A stretch of DNA of 64,000 nucleotides. It comes from Roseomonas genomospecies 6. Lineage in GTDB: Bacteria; Pseudomonadota; Alphaproteobacteria; Azospirillales; Azospirillaceae. How positions within the stretch are numbered: position 1 is the first letter of the stretch; each line of letters begins with the position of its first letter. Below the pieces are notes generated by a model. It did no database searches and was not told the origin of the DNA. It saw nothing but the letters and a program-made list of their open reading frames with translations. Of this stretch, positions 8,744 through 16,247 are shown in pieces. The stretch is taken from assembly GCF_008365375.1 (NCBI RefSeq), contig NZ_QOKW01000022.1, positions 1-64,000 on the forward strand, written 5' to 3'. The position numbers and the translations under genes are program-made.

Positions 8744-8777
8744 GAAGAGGCCCGCGGTTCGACTGCGGGCCTCTTCG
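8744..8777. terminator. terminator between convergent genes
   Basis: 12-bp arms GAAGAGGCCCGC/GCGGGCCTCTTC with a 9-nt loop, followed on the plus strand by GTTGGGGTTTTTGG. Confidence 0.65.
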
Positions 8778-8820
8778 TTGGGGTTTTTGGTTTTTGCGTT
8801 TCCTCCCGTTCCCCATTTTT

Positions 8821-9531
8821 TCATGCGGCCAGGGACTGCATCCACTCGTCGGAGTCCTCGCCCCAGGGGAGATGCTCGACGATGGCCTCGCGGATGGCGG
8901 TGCGGCATTCGATGTCGTGGTCGCCCACCGGCAGCAGGCTTTCGACTTTCAACATGACCTGGGCCTCCAGTTCCTGATGAACCGGATGCTGAGCGATGTC
9001 GCTCAGCGCCTCGTGGCCACCCTTGGCGAGTTCCGCCAGATCGGCTTGGTGGGTCTCCAGGACGGCGTGGGCCATGGACTTCGCCAGCTCGGGGGTGTCC
9101 AGCCACTCCTTTTTGAAGCGGGGGTCCTTCACAATTGCGGGGTCCTCACGGGTGGCCAAGCGGATCAACGGATCGATGCGGACCTCGGGGCTGCGGCCGT
9201 AACCCAAGTCGCAGGAGCGCTGGAAGGCGGCCGTGGCCTCGGCAGGCGCGATCTGCTTGAGGCTCTTGATGGACGCCAGGGCTTTGCGCTCCTCGGCCAG
9301 GTCCTCGGGACGGCTCGCCGCGATGGAGAAGAGACGCTCGCCGGCGGTCAGCTTGCCACGGGACAGCGCCACCAGGGCCTTGCGGTAGCCCGGGAAGTCG
9401 GTGCTGCCGACCGTCTGGGCGACCCGGAGATCGGCGCGGAGGGCACCCTGCGCGGAGCGGGTCAGCGCGACGGCGGTGTTGGCGGGGGCGGCGACGGTCG
9501 GGGCGGAGGGCTTGGCGGCGGTGAGGCGCAT
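8821..9531 (-). CDS. hypothetical plasmid protein, helical
   Basis: 236-residue acidic, almost entirely helical protein with a short disordered Ala/Thr/Pro N-terminus. AAAGGACC precedes ATG 9531. No family recognised. It resembles in style (disordered start, long helical body, box/palindrome element nearby) the genes at 13545, 48746 and 50105, which suggests a set of co-evolving plasmid proteins, but I see no clear sequence identity between them. Confidence 0.6.
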   Translation of the reverse strand: MRLTAAKPSAPTVAAPANTAVALTRSAQGALRADLRVAQTVGSTDFPGYRKALVALSRGKLTAGERLFSIAASRPEDLAEERKALASIKSLKQIAPAEATAAFQRSCDLGYGRSPEVRIDPLIRLATREDPAIVKDPRFKKEWLDTPELAKSMAHAVLETHQADLAELAKGGHEALSDIAQHPVHQELEAQVMLKVESLLPVGDHDIECRTAIREAIVEHLPWGEDSDEWMQSLAA

Positions 9532-9621
9532 GGTCGGGGTCCTTTGGGTTCGGGGCGATCTCGTCGATCTGTCTTGAGAGGACGATACCCCCGGATTCCC
9601 GAACCGTGGCGGCCACCGGCC

Positions 9622-9650
9622 GGGACGGTCCCGGTCTGCGCGCAGATGAG
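9622..9650 (+). promoter_or_regulatory. GGGACGGTCCC palindrome plus GCGCANNTGA box
   Basis: The 11-bp palindrome (9622-9632) and the box TGCGCGCAGATGAG (9637-9650) are 4 bp apart, in the gap between the divergent genes starting at 9531 and 9710. Box orientation points to the 9710 gene, 59 bp downstream. Confidence 0.55.
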
Positions 9651-9709
9651 TGGACGTAGCCTCGCCTTCATCGGTGCCGGGCTACACCTGAGCGTCCACG
9701 AGGTGATCC

Positions 9710-10756
9710 ATGACCCCGCGCCAGCCCGATCCACCGACCACCGAAACCGTCGCGCAATACGCCGCGCTGGTGGAGCGCATGCGTCGCCTGACCGGGCGCG
9801 CGGCAGGCATGGACCTCGACCAGGTCACCGAGGAGGATGTGGTGGAGTGGCTCATCCGAGCCGCGCCCAGCTATACGAAACGCACGTTCCGCCTCTACAA
9901 GGCCGCCCTGCTCCACCACTGTGCCAAGGTCGCCCCCTCCCCCGCCGCGCGGGAAGCGCGGGATCGCTTGGCCGCCGTCACGGACGCCATTGCGCTGAAG
10001 CGCTCCGTTCGGGTCGCAACGAAGAAGAAAAGTGCGCCTGTCGCAGACCTGGAGAAGCTCGGGGAATACATGCTGCGCCGGCGTATCGGGGCCAAACCAG
10101 GGGACGCCAACAGCGGCATTCCGGCGAGTGACATCAAAGCCAACAACTTGGCCTTTCGGTGGCTCCTTGCTGGTCAATATACAGGCCTCCGACCGAGCGA
10201 ATGGCTCAACGCGCAAATCGGCAATCACGAAGGACGACCGCACCTGCTCGTGGGCAATGCCAAAGCCACGCAAGGCCGGACGTTCGGCCCGACGCGATTG
10301 CTCGACCTAAGCCCTCTCCCCGCCAAACGGATCGGGTTTCTCAAAGACCTGATGAAAGAACTTCAGGGATACCAACGAGAGGGGCGGTTCCAGGCCGTCA
10401 TGGCGGACTGCCGCAAGGCGCTGTGGCGCGCCAACCGGGCGCTCTGGCCGCACCGGAAGCGGCACATCACGCTCTACAGCGGACGGCACCAATTTTCGGC
10501 AAACGCCAAAAGCCGCATGACCAAGGACGAGGTGGCAGCGCTGCTCGGCCATCGCAGCGTCCGCACGGCCGCGCTCCACTACGGTTACGCCAGTGATGCG
10601 CTCGACCGTTTTTTCTTGCCCGTGCCGTCGGAGGCGAACATCGAGAAGGTCCGAGCGCTGAACGAGGGGAAAACGCCGCTAACCCCCTGGCGCGGCCGCC
10701 AATCGAAGAGCGGCGGAACCGGCGACGACACACGCAACACCAAGGGTACGTCGTAG
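9710..10756 (+). CDS. tyrosine recombinase-like protein with altered box II
   Basis: 348-residue integrase-type protein. Arg-I is present in TGLRPSEW (about residue 164). Box II reads LYSGRHQF, keeping the Arg but with Tyr where the usual first His of His-x-x-Arg stands. LLGHRSVRTAALHYGYA supplies the later His and candidate nucleophile Tyr. The N-terminus is a SAM-like domain. It could be an active but divergent enzyme or a DNA-binding relic. GAGGTGATCC precedes ATG 9710. A related protein without the Tyr lies at 18287. Confidence 0.7.
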   Translation: MTPRQPDPPTTETVAQYAALVERMRRLTGRAAGMDLDQVTEEDVVEWLIRAAPSYTKRTFRLYKAALLHHCAKVAPSPAAREARDRLAAVTDAIALKRSVRVATKKKSAPVADLEKLGEYMLRRRIGAKPGDANSGIPASDIKANNLAFRWLLAGQYTGLRPSEWLNAQIGNHEGRPHLLVGNAKATQGRTFGPTRLLDLSPLPAKRIGFLKDLMKELQGYQREGRFQAVMADCRKALWRANRALWPHRKRHITLYSGRHQFSANAKSRMTKDEVAALLGHRSVRTAALHYGYASDALDRFFLPVPSEANIEKVRALNEGKTPLTPWRGRQSKSGGTGDDTRNTKGTS

Positions 10757-11010
10757 GCGCCCCCGTCCTCGTTCCATCCCGGTCCCCCTCCCCTGCCCCT
10801 TTCCCTGGACGCGGACTTATCCCGGCCGCTCAAGGCCGCGGGGCCTGGTCACTACGTGCGTGCGACCATGCGCGCTCAGCGCCGCGCGCGCGGGCTTTGG
10901 CCTGGGTGAGTGAGTGCTGCAGGCTGAGCTGGCGTCGTCGGCGCTCGTGGGCCACTCGGTCACAGCATCGCGCGCCGGGTGGGTCCTTGCCCCGTCAGAA
11001 ACCGGGCGCC
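10757..11010. other. non-coding stretch before the small-RNA modules
   Basis: About 250 bp of GC-rich DNA with several CGCGCG runs and no frame I can support. It belongs to the intergenic region between the recombinase-like gene and parA. Confidence 0.4.
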
Positions 11011-11088
11011 AAAAAGAAGGAGCCCCGGCAGCCAGGGAGGCGCCGGGGCGAGGTGTCTTCGTCGAAACGCGCGTTGGAGAACGCACAA
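11011..11088 (-). ncRNA. candidate small RNA, module 1
   Basis: On the minus strand a GCGCANNTGA-like box (11089-11105) is followed by about 78 nt containing a GCGTT/AACGC hairpin and then a strong terminator: GCCCCGG/CCGGGGC arms (11022-11049) and TTCTTTTTG. A near copy of the whole unit lies 160 bp upstream (11171-11271). No coding frame fits both. Exact ends are estimates. Confidence 0.5.
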
Positions 11089-11105
11089 CATTAGATGCGC
11101 ACGGA
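11089..11105 (-). promoter_or_regulatory. box of small-RNA module 1
   Basis: Minus strand TCCGTGCGCATCTAATG. It differs from the consensus by A for G in TGA. Confidence 0.45.
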
Positions 11106-11170
11106 AACGGCGGGCGCGTCGCCTCGGCGGTCGGTGAGCGGTGAGCCTGGGGGCGATCTGCACGGGAGAC

Positions 11171-11255
11171 GAAAAAAGAAGCCCCGGCAGCCAGACGGCG
11201 CCGGGGCGAGGTTCTCTCGACGCTTCGAGACAGGATCACGTCAATGGACGCTGAA
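11171..11255 (-). ncRNA. candidate small RNA, module 2
   Basis: Second copy of the module: box at 11256-11271, about 85 nt with a TCTCGA/TCGAGA hairpin, then a terminator with GCCCCGG/CCGGGGC arms (11181-11207) and a TTCTTTTTTCG tail. The terminator half is nearly identical to module 1; the first hairpin differs in sequence but not in position. Confidence 0.5.
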
Positions 11256-11271
11256 CATCAGGTGCGCACGG
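11256..11271 (-). promoter_or_regulatory. box of small-RNA module 2
   Basis: Minus strand TCCGTGCGCACCTGATG, a full match to the GCGCANNTGA core. Confidence 0.5.
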
Positions 11272-11316
11272 ATCGGAGCGCCCATGCCACTGCATCGGGG
11301 ACCGCCGCCGTTGAGA

Positions 11317-11334
11317 AGTTCTGACGTCAGAACT
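11317..11334. other. candidate parS site 1
   Basis: 18-bp perfect palindrome AGTTCTGACGTCAGAACT, 99 bp before the parA start. The same 18 bp recur at 13009 and 13477, all within or beside parAB, as expected of ParB-binding centromere sites. Confidence 0.7.
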
Positions 11335-11344
11335 GCACCACGTT

Positions 11345-11378
11345 CGTCAACCATCAACTGTCAACGTTGAGGTTGACG
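11345..11378. promoter_or_regulatory. parA promoter/operator inverted repeats
   Basis: CGTCAACC (11345) pairs with GGTTGACG (11371) around the palindrome TCAACGTTGA (11361-11370). Further GTTGA/TCAAC words follow up to the parA start. ParA proteins with an N-terminal HTH usually repress their own promoter, so this is the likely operator. Confidence 0.5.
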
Positions 11379-11432
11379 GGTTGATTGGGATCTGCAAGGT
11401 TTGATGCAACGAATCAACCCGAAGGCAGCATC

Positions 11433-12461
11433 ATGGATGGCGAGCAGATGCGCGAATTGCGCCAGGAACTCCGTCTAAGTCAGGGGGACCTTAAAGACGA
11501 GCTGAACCGTCGGCTCAACCGCAGCTACGACAAGCCGAAGATCAGCCGTTGGGAAAATGGCCGCGAGGCCATTCCCGACGATGTGTCGGCCGAACTGGAG
11601 GCCATGGTGTCGGGTCGTCCGCGTTCCGCCCGAACCCTGACGCTGTCCAACCATAAGGGCGGAGTTGCGAAAACGACCTCCGCACTCAACCTTGCGTGTG
11701 CGCTCGCTCAGATGAGCCGCCGGGTCCTCCTGATCGACATGGACCCCCAAGCCACGGCCACGGTCGCGCTGCTCGCTGCCGATCATGTGACGGCTTACAA
11801 GCGCGAGAAGACGATGGCGCACGTCATCCTGCGGGATCGGCCCTTGTCCGAGATCATCATCACCAAGGGATCACCTGACTTCCCCAGCTACTCGGCGCCG
11901 TTCGATCTGGCCGCCAGCCACATCGAGCTGTCCGAGACCGACGCTCGGCGCGAGCCCGGGTCCGATGTGGCTTTGCGTGAGGCCGTTGAGGGGGTCCTCA
12001 CGTCCTACGATTTCATCGTCGTGGACTCGCCGCCAAACCTGGGGGCGCTCACGACCATGGCGCTGACCTGCGCGCAGGATGTCATTATTCCGGTCCGCAG
12101 CGAGCCGTACGACACCATGGGCGTGGGATTGATCATCAGCACGATCAACAAGGTCCAGCGGCGCCTCAACGCGGGTCTCCGGTTGGCCGGCATCCTGCCG
12201 ACCCAATACAACCACCGCAAATCGGTAGACCGGGAGGTGCTGGCGCATCTGGCACGTGCGTTGGGCGACAAGGCCCCGGTCCTTGAGCCGATCGCTTACG
12301 CCGCCGCCTTCGGGCACGCCGCTCGCGATGGACGGATCGCCATCGAGGTCTCGCCGTCGTCGCCGGGCGTCGTGGTGTACCGCCGTCTGGCCGAGGCAAT
12401 CGTGGCCGGAGCGCCTCTGCCGCGAGCGGACATTGATGCCGTCATGGCGGCGGAGGGCTGA
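11433..12461 (+). CDS. parA: ParA partition ATPase with N-terminal HTH
   Basis: 342-residue type Ia ParA. Residues about 5-45 form an XRE-like helix-turn-helix (LRLSQGDLKDELNRRLN...ISRWENG). The deviant Walker A KGGVAKTT is at 75-82, Walker A' LLIDMDPQ near 101-108, and the Walker B-like FIVVDSPP follows. It drives plasmid segregation with ParB and parS and probably autoregulates through the HTH. ATG 11433 follows GAAGGCAGC. parB starts 2 bp after the stop, so this is one operon. Confidence 0.93.
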   Translation: MDGEQMRELRQELRLSQGDLKDELNRRLNRSYDKPKISRWENGREAIPDDVSAELEAMVSGRPRSARTLTLSNHKGGVAKTTSALNLACALAQMSRRVLLIDMDPQATATVALLAADHVTAYKREKTMAHVILRDRPLSEIIITKGSPDFPSYSAPFDLAASHIELSETDARREPGSDVALREAVEGVLTSYDFIVVDSPPNLGALTTMALTCAQDVIIPVRSEPYDTMGVGLIISTINKVQRRLNAGLRLAGILPTQYNHRKSVDREVLAHLARALGDKAPVLEPIAYAAAFGHAARDGRIAIEVSPSSPGVVVYRRLAEAIVAGAPLPRADIDAVMAAEG

Positions 12462-12463
12462 TC

Positions 12464-13402
12464 ATGGCGCAAGCAAGGAAAAAGCCAGGGTCGCCCATTC
12501 TTGGTGCGGCGACCATGATGATCGACGACGCGTCAAACACGCTGCTAACCGAGGAAAACGGATTTCGCCACACCTTCGAGGTGGAGGTGGAGGACATCAG
12601 TCCGGACCCTAACCAACCGCGCAAGGTGTTCGACGATGAGAGCCTGGAGCAGCTTGCCGCCACGATGGCTGAGCATGGGCAGCTTCAGCCAATCCTCGTC
12701 CGTCGCGATCCGGGCGCACGCGGTCGTTGGATTGTTGTCGCCGGTGAACGCCGGTGGCGGGCCGCATGCCTGAACAAATGGTCCAAGATGCTGGCCATCG
12801 AGTGCGACGGGGATGCCTCGGTTGTCAGCCTGCTGGAGAACCTACAGCGCAAAGATTTGAACCCGGTCGAAGAGGCGAGAGGGCTGTCGCAACTCATCCA
12901 GGACAAGGGGTGGACCCAGACCCAGGCGGCGGACGCCCTCGGCAAAAGCAAGGGCGAGATCAGCGCCGCGCTGCGCATTCTTACGCTTCCCGATGACCTC
13001 CTCGCCAAAGTTCTGACGTCAGAACTCGTGATCTCGCGCAACCTGCTCGTGGAACTCGCGCGCATCGACGACGATGAGATGCGCGAGTACCTGATCGGGC
13101 TGGCGCAGGACGGCACGCTGACGATCCGGGCCATTCGCACCGTCCGCGAGGAGGGCGTGCCGGAACCGTCGGCTGCCCCAGCCAGCGAGACGGATGGTTC
13201 TGACGACGAACCCGGCGCGGAGCAGGCCCGGTCGGCTGCCAAGACGAGCGGGAAGGGCAGGGCAATCACGATGAAGGCCATTGATCGCTTCGTGGTCGGG
13301 TTGCGCAGCTCACGAGAGAGCGGTCGTCTTCTTGGCGAGGACGCGAAGGAGCGACTGCGCGAACTGAAGCGCGAGATTGAAGACATGCTCGACGAGCGAT
13401 GA
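12464..13402 (+). CDS. parB: ParB partition protein
   Basis: 312-residue ParB. The N-terminal CTPase domain contains the GERRWRA box (94-100) and ENLQRKDLNPVEEARG. A central HTH (about 148-175, TQTQAADALGKSKGEISAALR) binds the centromere. A variable acidic linker leads to a helical C-terminal dimerisation domain. It pairs with the adjacent parA. An exact copy of the 18-bp candidate parS lies inside this gene (13009-13026), encoding part of LAKVLTSELVI, so the centromere and the protein sequence constrain each other. Confidence 0.93.
   Translation: MAQARKKPGSPILGAATMMIDDASNTLLTEENGFRHTFEVEVEDISPDPNQPRKVFDDESLEQLAATMAEHGQLQPILVRRDPGARGRWIVVAGERRWRAACLNKWSKMLAIECDGDASVVSLLENLQRKDLNPVEEARGLSQLIQDKGWTQTQAADALGKSKGEISAALRILTLPDDLLAKVLTSELVISRNLLVELARIDDDEMREYLIGLAQDGTLTIRAIRTVREEGVPEPSAAPASETDGSDDEPGAEQARSAAKTSGKGRAITMKAIDRFVVGLRSSRESGRLLGEDAKERLRELKREIEDMLDER
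13009..13026. other. candidate parS site 2, inside parB
   Basis: Same 18-bp palindrome as at 11317, embedded in the parB coding sequence. Confidence 0.65.
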
Positions 13403-13470
13403 TCGCATTCCACGCCTGACCGCGGGACGGCCTTCCCGCTCTTTGGTCAGCCAATCCGCCCTATCAATGA

Positions 13471-13500
13471 TGGGAGAGTTCTGACGTCAGAACTCTCCCA
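13471..13500. other. candidate parS site 3, extended to a 30-bp palindrome
   Basis: The 18-bp core (13477-13494) is extended by TGGGAG/CTCCCA to a perfect 30-bp palindrome 68 bp after parB. It may also act as the terminator of the operon. Confidence 0.65.
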
Positions 13501-13544
13501 TCACGGCGCCCCCGGTCCGGCGGGCCTGCCTCTCCCGCATAGCC

Positions 13545-14264
13545 TCAAGCCGCCACCAACTCCCGCTGCCGCGTGGCGACCTGCTCGTTCGAGGCCACTG
13601 GCTGGCGCTTCACCGCGGGCCACGCCCCTGCCCGGCCACCCACATCGATAACCAGGTCCAGCGCATCGCCCCAGTCCGCCACAGCCGCGTCATCGCGGTC
13701 AACACGGGCGCAGTGAAGGTTCCATTGCACACAGGCGAGCCGAGTTTCCCAGGCTTCCTGATCCTGGTCGGAGAGGACCCGCGAGAGGCCCGTCACAGGC
13801 GCTTTGCGGATCGTCTCGATGGTCGGCCGCCGGCGATTGACCTCGCCCAAGATCTCCGCAGCCTTGGTTTTGACGCGCGCGTGCGCCTCGGGGCCCTGCA
13901 CGAGTTTCGGCTTTCCTGCTCGGCTGAACTCGCGAGCGAACGGAATGCCGTCGATATCGAGCAGCTTGCCGGCGGTGGACAACGCGTGAGCCGCCCAGAA
14001 CTCCACGGCGACCCTCTGGCCCTTGTCGCCCAGAGATCGGACAATTTCGTTGACCTTCGCCTGGACCGCTCCGATGGTCGTGGTCGGCCGCGGTCCCTTC
14101 GGTGCGCCGGCCTCGACCCATTTCCGGTCGGCCACACGCATCTCAAATCGGGTCAGCAGTCCCTTGTCGAACAGCGCCTTGCGCGAAATCCACTCGGTGA
14201 CCGCGGCGGTGGCACGGTCGATCTGAGGAGCGGCGGAGCGGGTAGGGGCGGCGGACATCTTCAT
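13545..14264 (-). CDS. hypothetical plasmid protein
   Basis: 239-residue basic, helical protein starting MKMSAAPTRS. A disordered N-terminus is followed by helices with a central DGIPFAREFSRAGKPKL stretch. No family recognised. It lies just downstream of, and convergent with, parAB and carries both the palindrome and the box in its leader, so it is probably under the same plasmid-wide control as the 48746 and 54335 genes. Confidence 0.6.
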   Translation of the reverse strand: MKMSAAPTRSAAPQIDRATAAVTEWISRKALFDKGLLTRFEMRVADRKWVEAGAPKGPRPTTTIGAVQAKVNEIVRSLGDKGQRVAVEFWAAHALSTAGKLLDIDGIPFAREFSRAGKPKLVQGPEAHARVKTKAAEILGEVNRRRPTIETIRKAPVTGLSRVLSDQDQEAWETRLACVQWNLHCARVDRDDAAVADWGDALDLVIDVGGRAGAWPAVKRQPVASNEQVATRQRELVAA

Positions 14265-14290
14265 GGCGACCTCGGGGAATGGATGCCCCG

Positions 14291-14341
14291 ATTATCAGCT
14301 GCGCGCGCGAGCCTGGGCATAGGGCAGGGCGTGACCGTCCC
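14291..14341 (-). promoter_or_regulatory. box plus GTGACCGTCCC element
   Basis: Box at 14291-14310 (minus strand CGCGCGCGCAGCTGATAAT), 26 bp before ATG 14264, and the imperfect palindrome GTGACCGTCCC at 14331-14341, 20 bp further upstream. Confidence 0.5.
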
Positions 14342-14437
14342 GGCTTGGCTGACGAGAATTTGAAATAGGCAAAGGCAATGGAGGGTCTGGACGTCATCCA
14401 GCAGAGCGATTGACGCGTGCCGCCGGCATGGTGACCA

Positions 14438-14473
14438 CAAGGCACGGGAGGGACTGTCGTCCCTCCCGTGCCT
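14438..14473. terminator. strong hairpin in a gap between divergent genes
   Basis: Perfect 16-bp arms AAGGCACGGGAGGGAC and complement, 4-nt loop, then GTTTCGG on the plus strand. Both flanking genes point away from it, so it would end an unannotated plus-strand transcript starting somewhere in 14300-14400. Confidence 0.5.
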
Positions 14474-14581
14474 TGTTTCGGCCCCGCCCCATATGATCCC
14501 CAGGCGACAGCCCGCCTTGCATCAGGCCCTTCCGCGAATTAGGTTGGTCCTGAGATCATATTTCGGCTTTCTGGAAAAACC

Positions 14582-15793
14582 GTGCTCACCAAGTCGCCGC
14601 CGAAACCGCGTGCCATCTGGATGGCGACGATCCTGGACGCCGATCTCAACGAGCGCCTCGTGGCCGAGGTTACCCGCCGCCGGCTGGCCACACCGAACCT
14701 GCCACCCGAAGAACGCTCCTCACGCAACAAGGACCTTCCGACCAAGGGTGTGACGGCCGTGGTGCACGACGCCGTTCGGGCCGCCGAAGAGGCTGGCCTC
14801 ACTCCGCCGCCCCTTGAGGCCCCCTTCCGACCGACCGGTCGCAAGGAAGGGAAAGCGGTGAATTTCGCGCCCATCGAGCGCTACGTCGATCTCCCCCAGG
14901 GCCGCCTGGCGTCATGGATCCGGCTGGCGCTCGACAAATACCTGCCGCCCGCCGACGCCCCCGCGCCGGTCGCCGCGGCCGACCTGGTGCTGGTCACCCT
15001 TTCGCTGCCCGCCGAGGACCTGGAATGGTGCCAGCGAGAGGCTGACCGTCTGGGGACCACCCGCCAGGAGATCGTGGCCAAGGCCGCCCTGGGCTACCTG
15101 GAGCAGCCGCCGACGGCGCAGGACCTGCTGCGCCTGCGGGACACCCTGCGAGCCAAGGGGGCCGACGGCAGGAAAGACCTGGCGCGGACCAGCGCGAAAA
15201 TCCCCTATGCCACGCACCGCGCCATCGAAGAGATCGCGGCACGGCGGCGCGCAGCGAAGGAGCCCGGCGGGGAAATCACCACCGTTTACCGGGAAGCCGT
15301 CCGGCTTGCCGTCGAACACGCCCTTGGCCATCAGCTTGTCGAGGCGCCGAAGCCGGTGATCCCTGAGACGGTCGCCCCGACCCAGTCGGACGAGGCACCG
15401 ATCCAGGCCGCCCCTGAAGACGCCGGCGGCGCGTCCGACACGGTGCTGAACGTCACGGTGTCCGCCGAGGAATTGCTCGCTTGGGCCGAGGAGAACCTGG
15501 AGGTCGATGCCGGCGACCACGATTGGTCAACCGCGGAGCCCTCGGAGATCCACCCGGCGGCGCCCACCCCCGAGGCCGCCATGGAGGAGGGGGAGGCCAG
15601 TTGGACGCCGGAGCAGCTGCTGGCGCTCGGGTTGGACCCTGAGATCGTGCGAGAGGTCACCCCGGAGGGTGGGAAAAAAGGGCCCACAGAGGGGGCTGGG
15701 GACTCCGCTGGCAACGGCTCCACGGCCGCCCCTGATGTCGATAAAGCGGCCCGCCCAAAGGTCCGTATCCCCGCCGGTGGCCGTCGTTTTTGA
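14582..15793 (+). CDS. hypothetical protein with three ribbon-helix-helix-like repeats
   Basis: 403-residue protein. Three segments look alike: MATILDADLNERLVAEV (from about 14), LVTLSLPAEDLEWCQREADR (about 136) and AKIPYATHRAIEEIA (about 208). Each is a short strand followed by two helices, as in ribbon-helix-helix or MobC-like DNA-binding folds. The C-terminal third is acidic and disordered and ends in a basic tail. GTG 14582 is used; ATG 14621 is the alternative. A role in plasmid DNA binding is inferred. Confidence 0.55.
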   Translation: MLTKSPPKPRAIWMATILDADLNERLVAEVTRRRLATPNLPPEERSSRNKDLPTKGVTAVVHDAVRAAEEAGLTPPPLEAPFRPTGRKEGKAVNFAPIERYVDLPQGRLASWIRLALDKYLPPADAPAPVAAADLVLVTLSLPAEDLEWCQREADRLGTTRQEIVAKAALGYLEQPPTAQDLLRLRDTLRAKGADGRKDLARTSAKIPYATHRAIEEIAARRRAAKEPGGEITTVYREAVRLAVEHALGHQLVEAPKPVIPETVAPTQSDEAPIQAAPEDAGGASDTVLNVTVSAEELLAWAEENLEVDAGDHDWSTAEPSEIHPAAPTPEAAMEEGEASWTPEQLLALGLDPEIVREVTPEGGKKGPTEGAGDSAGNGSTAAPDVDKAARPKVRIPAGGRRF

Positions 15794-16193
15794 AGGTACG
15801 AGGACGCCACCGGACAATTGACTTGTCCGCGTTACCGTCCACGACAACCTAGGTTAAACCTTTTCAATTCCCGGAAAACGGCCGGGAACCTCGAAATCCA
15901 GTGCCCAAGCGGCCTCCGAGTGCCCCCGCAGGCCGACCCGTTAAACTGCAAAGGTTACGGGGAAAACCAAGGAAATCAGGATTTCCCGAAAAACACAATA
16001 TCCCCGGTGGTTGTGGAATTCATCGGGCCTCTATAATAATCAGCCCGGGAAATTGATAAGGTTACGCTAACCTTCGATTTCCCCGGATTTTCCGAAAACC
16101 TCTGGCGCAGGTTTTTGTCGTACATTTTCCTACATCGAGCGACGGGTGGAGAGAAAAATTTGCCGCTGAGTTGCTCCGTGTGCCCTCGGAAAA
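15794..16193. repeat. AT-richer non-coding region with GGGAAA/TTTCCCG words
   Basis: About 400 bp without a gene, clearly lower in GC than its surroundings. It has many short GGAAAAC, GGGAAA and TTTCCCCGG words in both orientations, the inverted pair AAGGTTACG/CGCTAACCTT-like near 16056-16075, and TATAATAAT near 16033. It could hold promoters or protein-binding sites for replication; nothing firmer can be said. Confidence 0.4.
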
Positions 16194-16228
16194 GCAGAAC
16201 GCCGGGAGCGGTCAGCTCCCGGCGTTCT
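16194..16228 (-). terminator. terminator of the 16248-19270 operon
   Basis: 14-bp arms CAGAACGCCGGGAG/CTCCCGGCGTTCTG with a 7-nt loop; on the minus strand it is followed by CTTTTCC. Confidence 0.7.
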
Positions 16229-16247
16229 GTGTTCGGGTTGTAGGCTA

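Noticed and set aside
9622..9650. GGGACSGTCCC and box as a -35/-10 promoter pair
   Set aside because: The spacing between the two varies from 4 to 35 bp and their order is reversed at several sites, so a single promoter cannot explain them.
8707..10131. 474-codon plus-strand frame
   Set aside because: It overlaps a better minus-strand gene and the recombinase-like gene, and crosses the regulatory elements at 9622-9650.
11433..13402. repABC replication unit
   Set aside because: ParA and ParB lack a following repC, and no RepC-like protein is seen in the window, so only partition is called.
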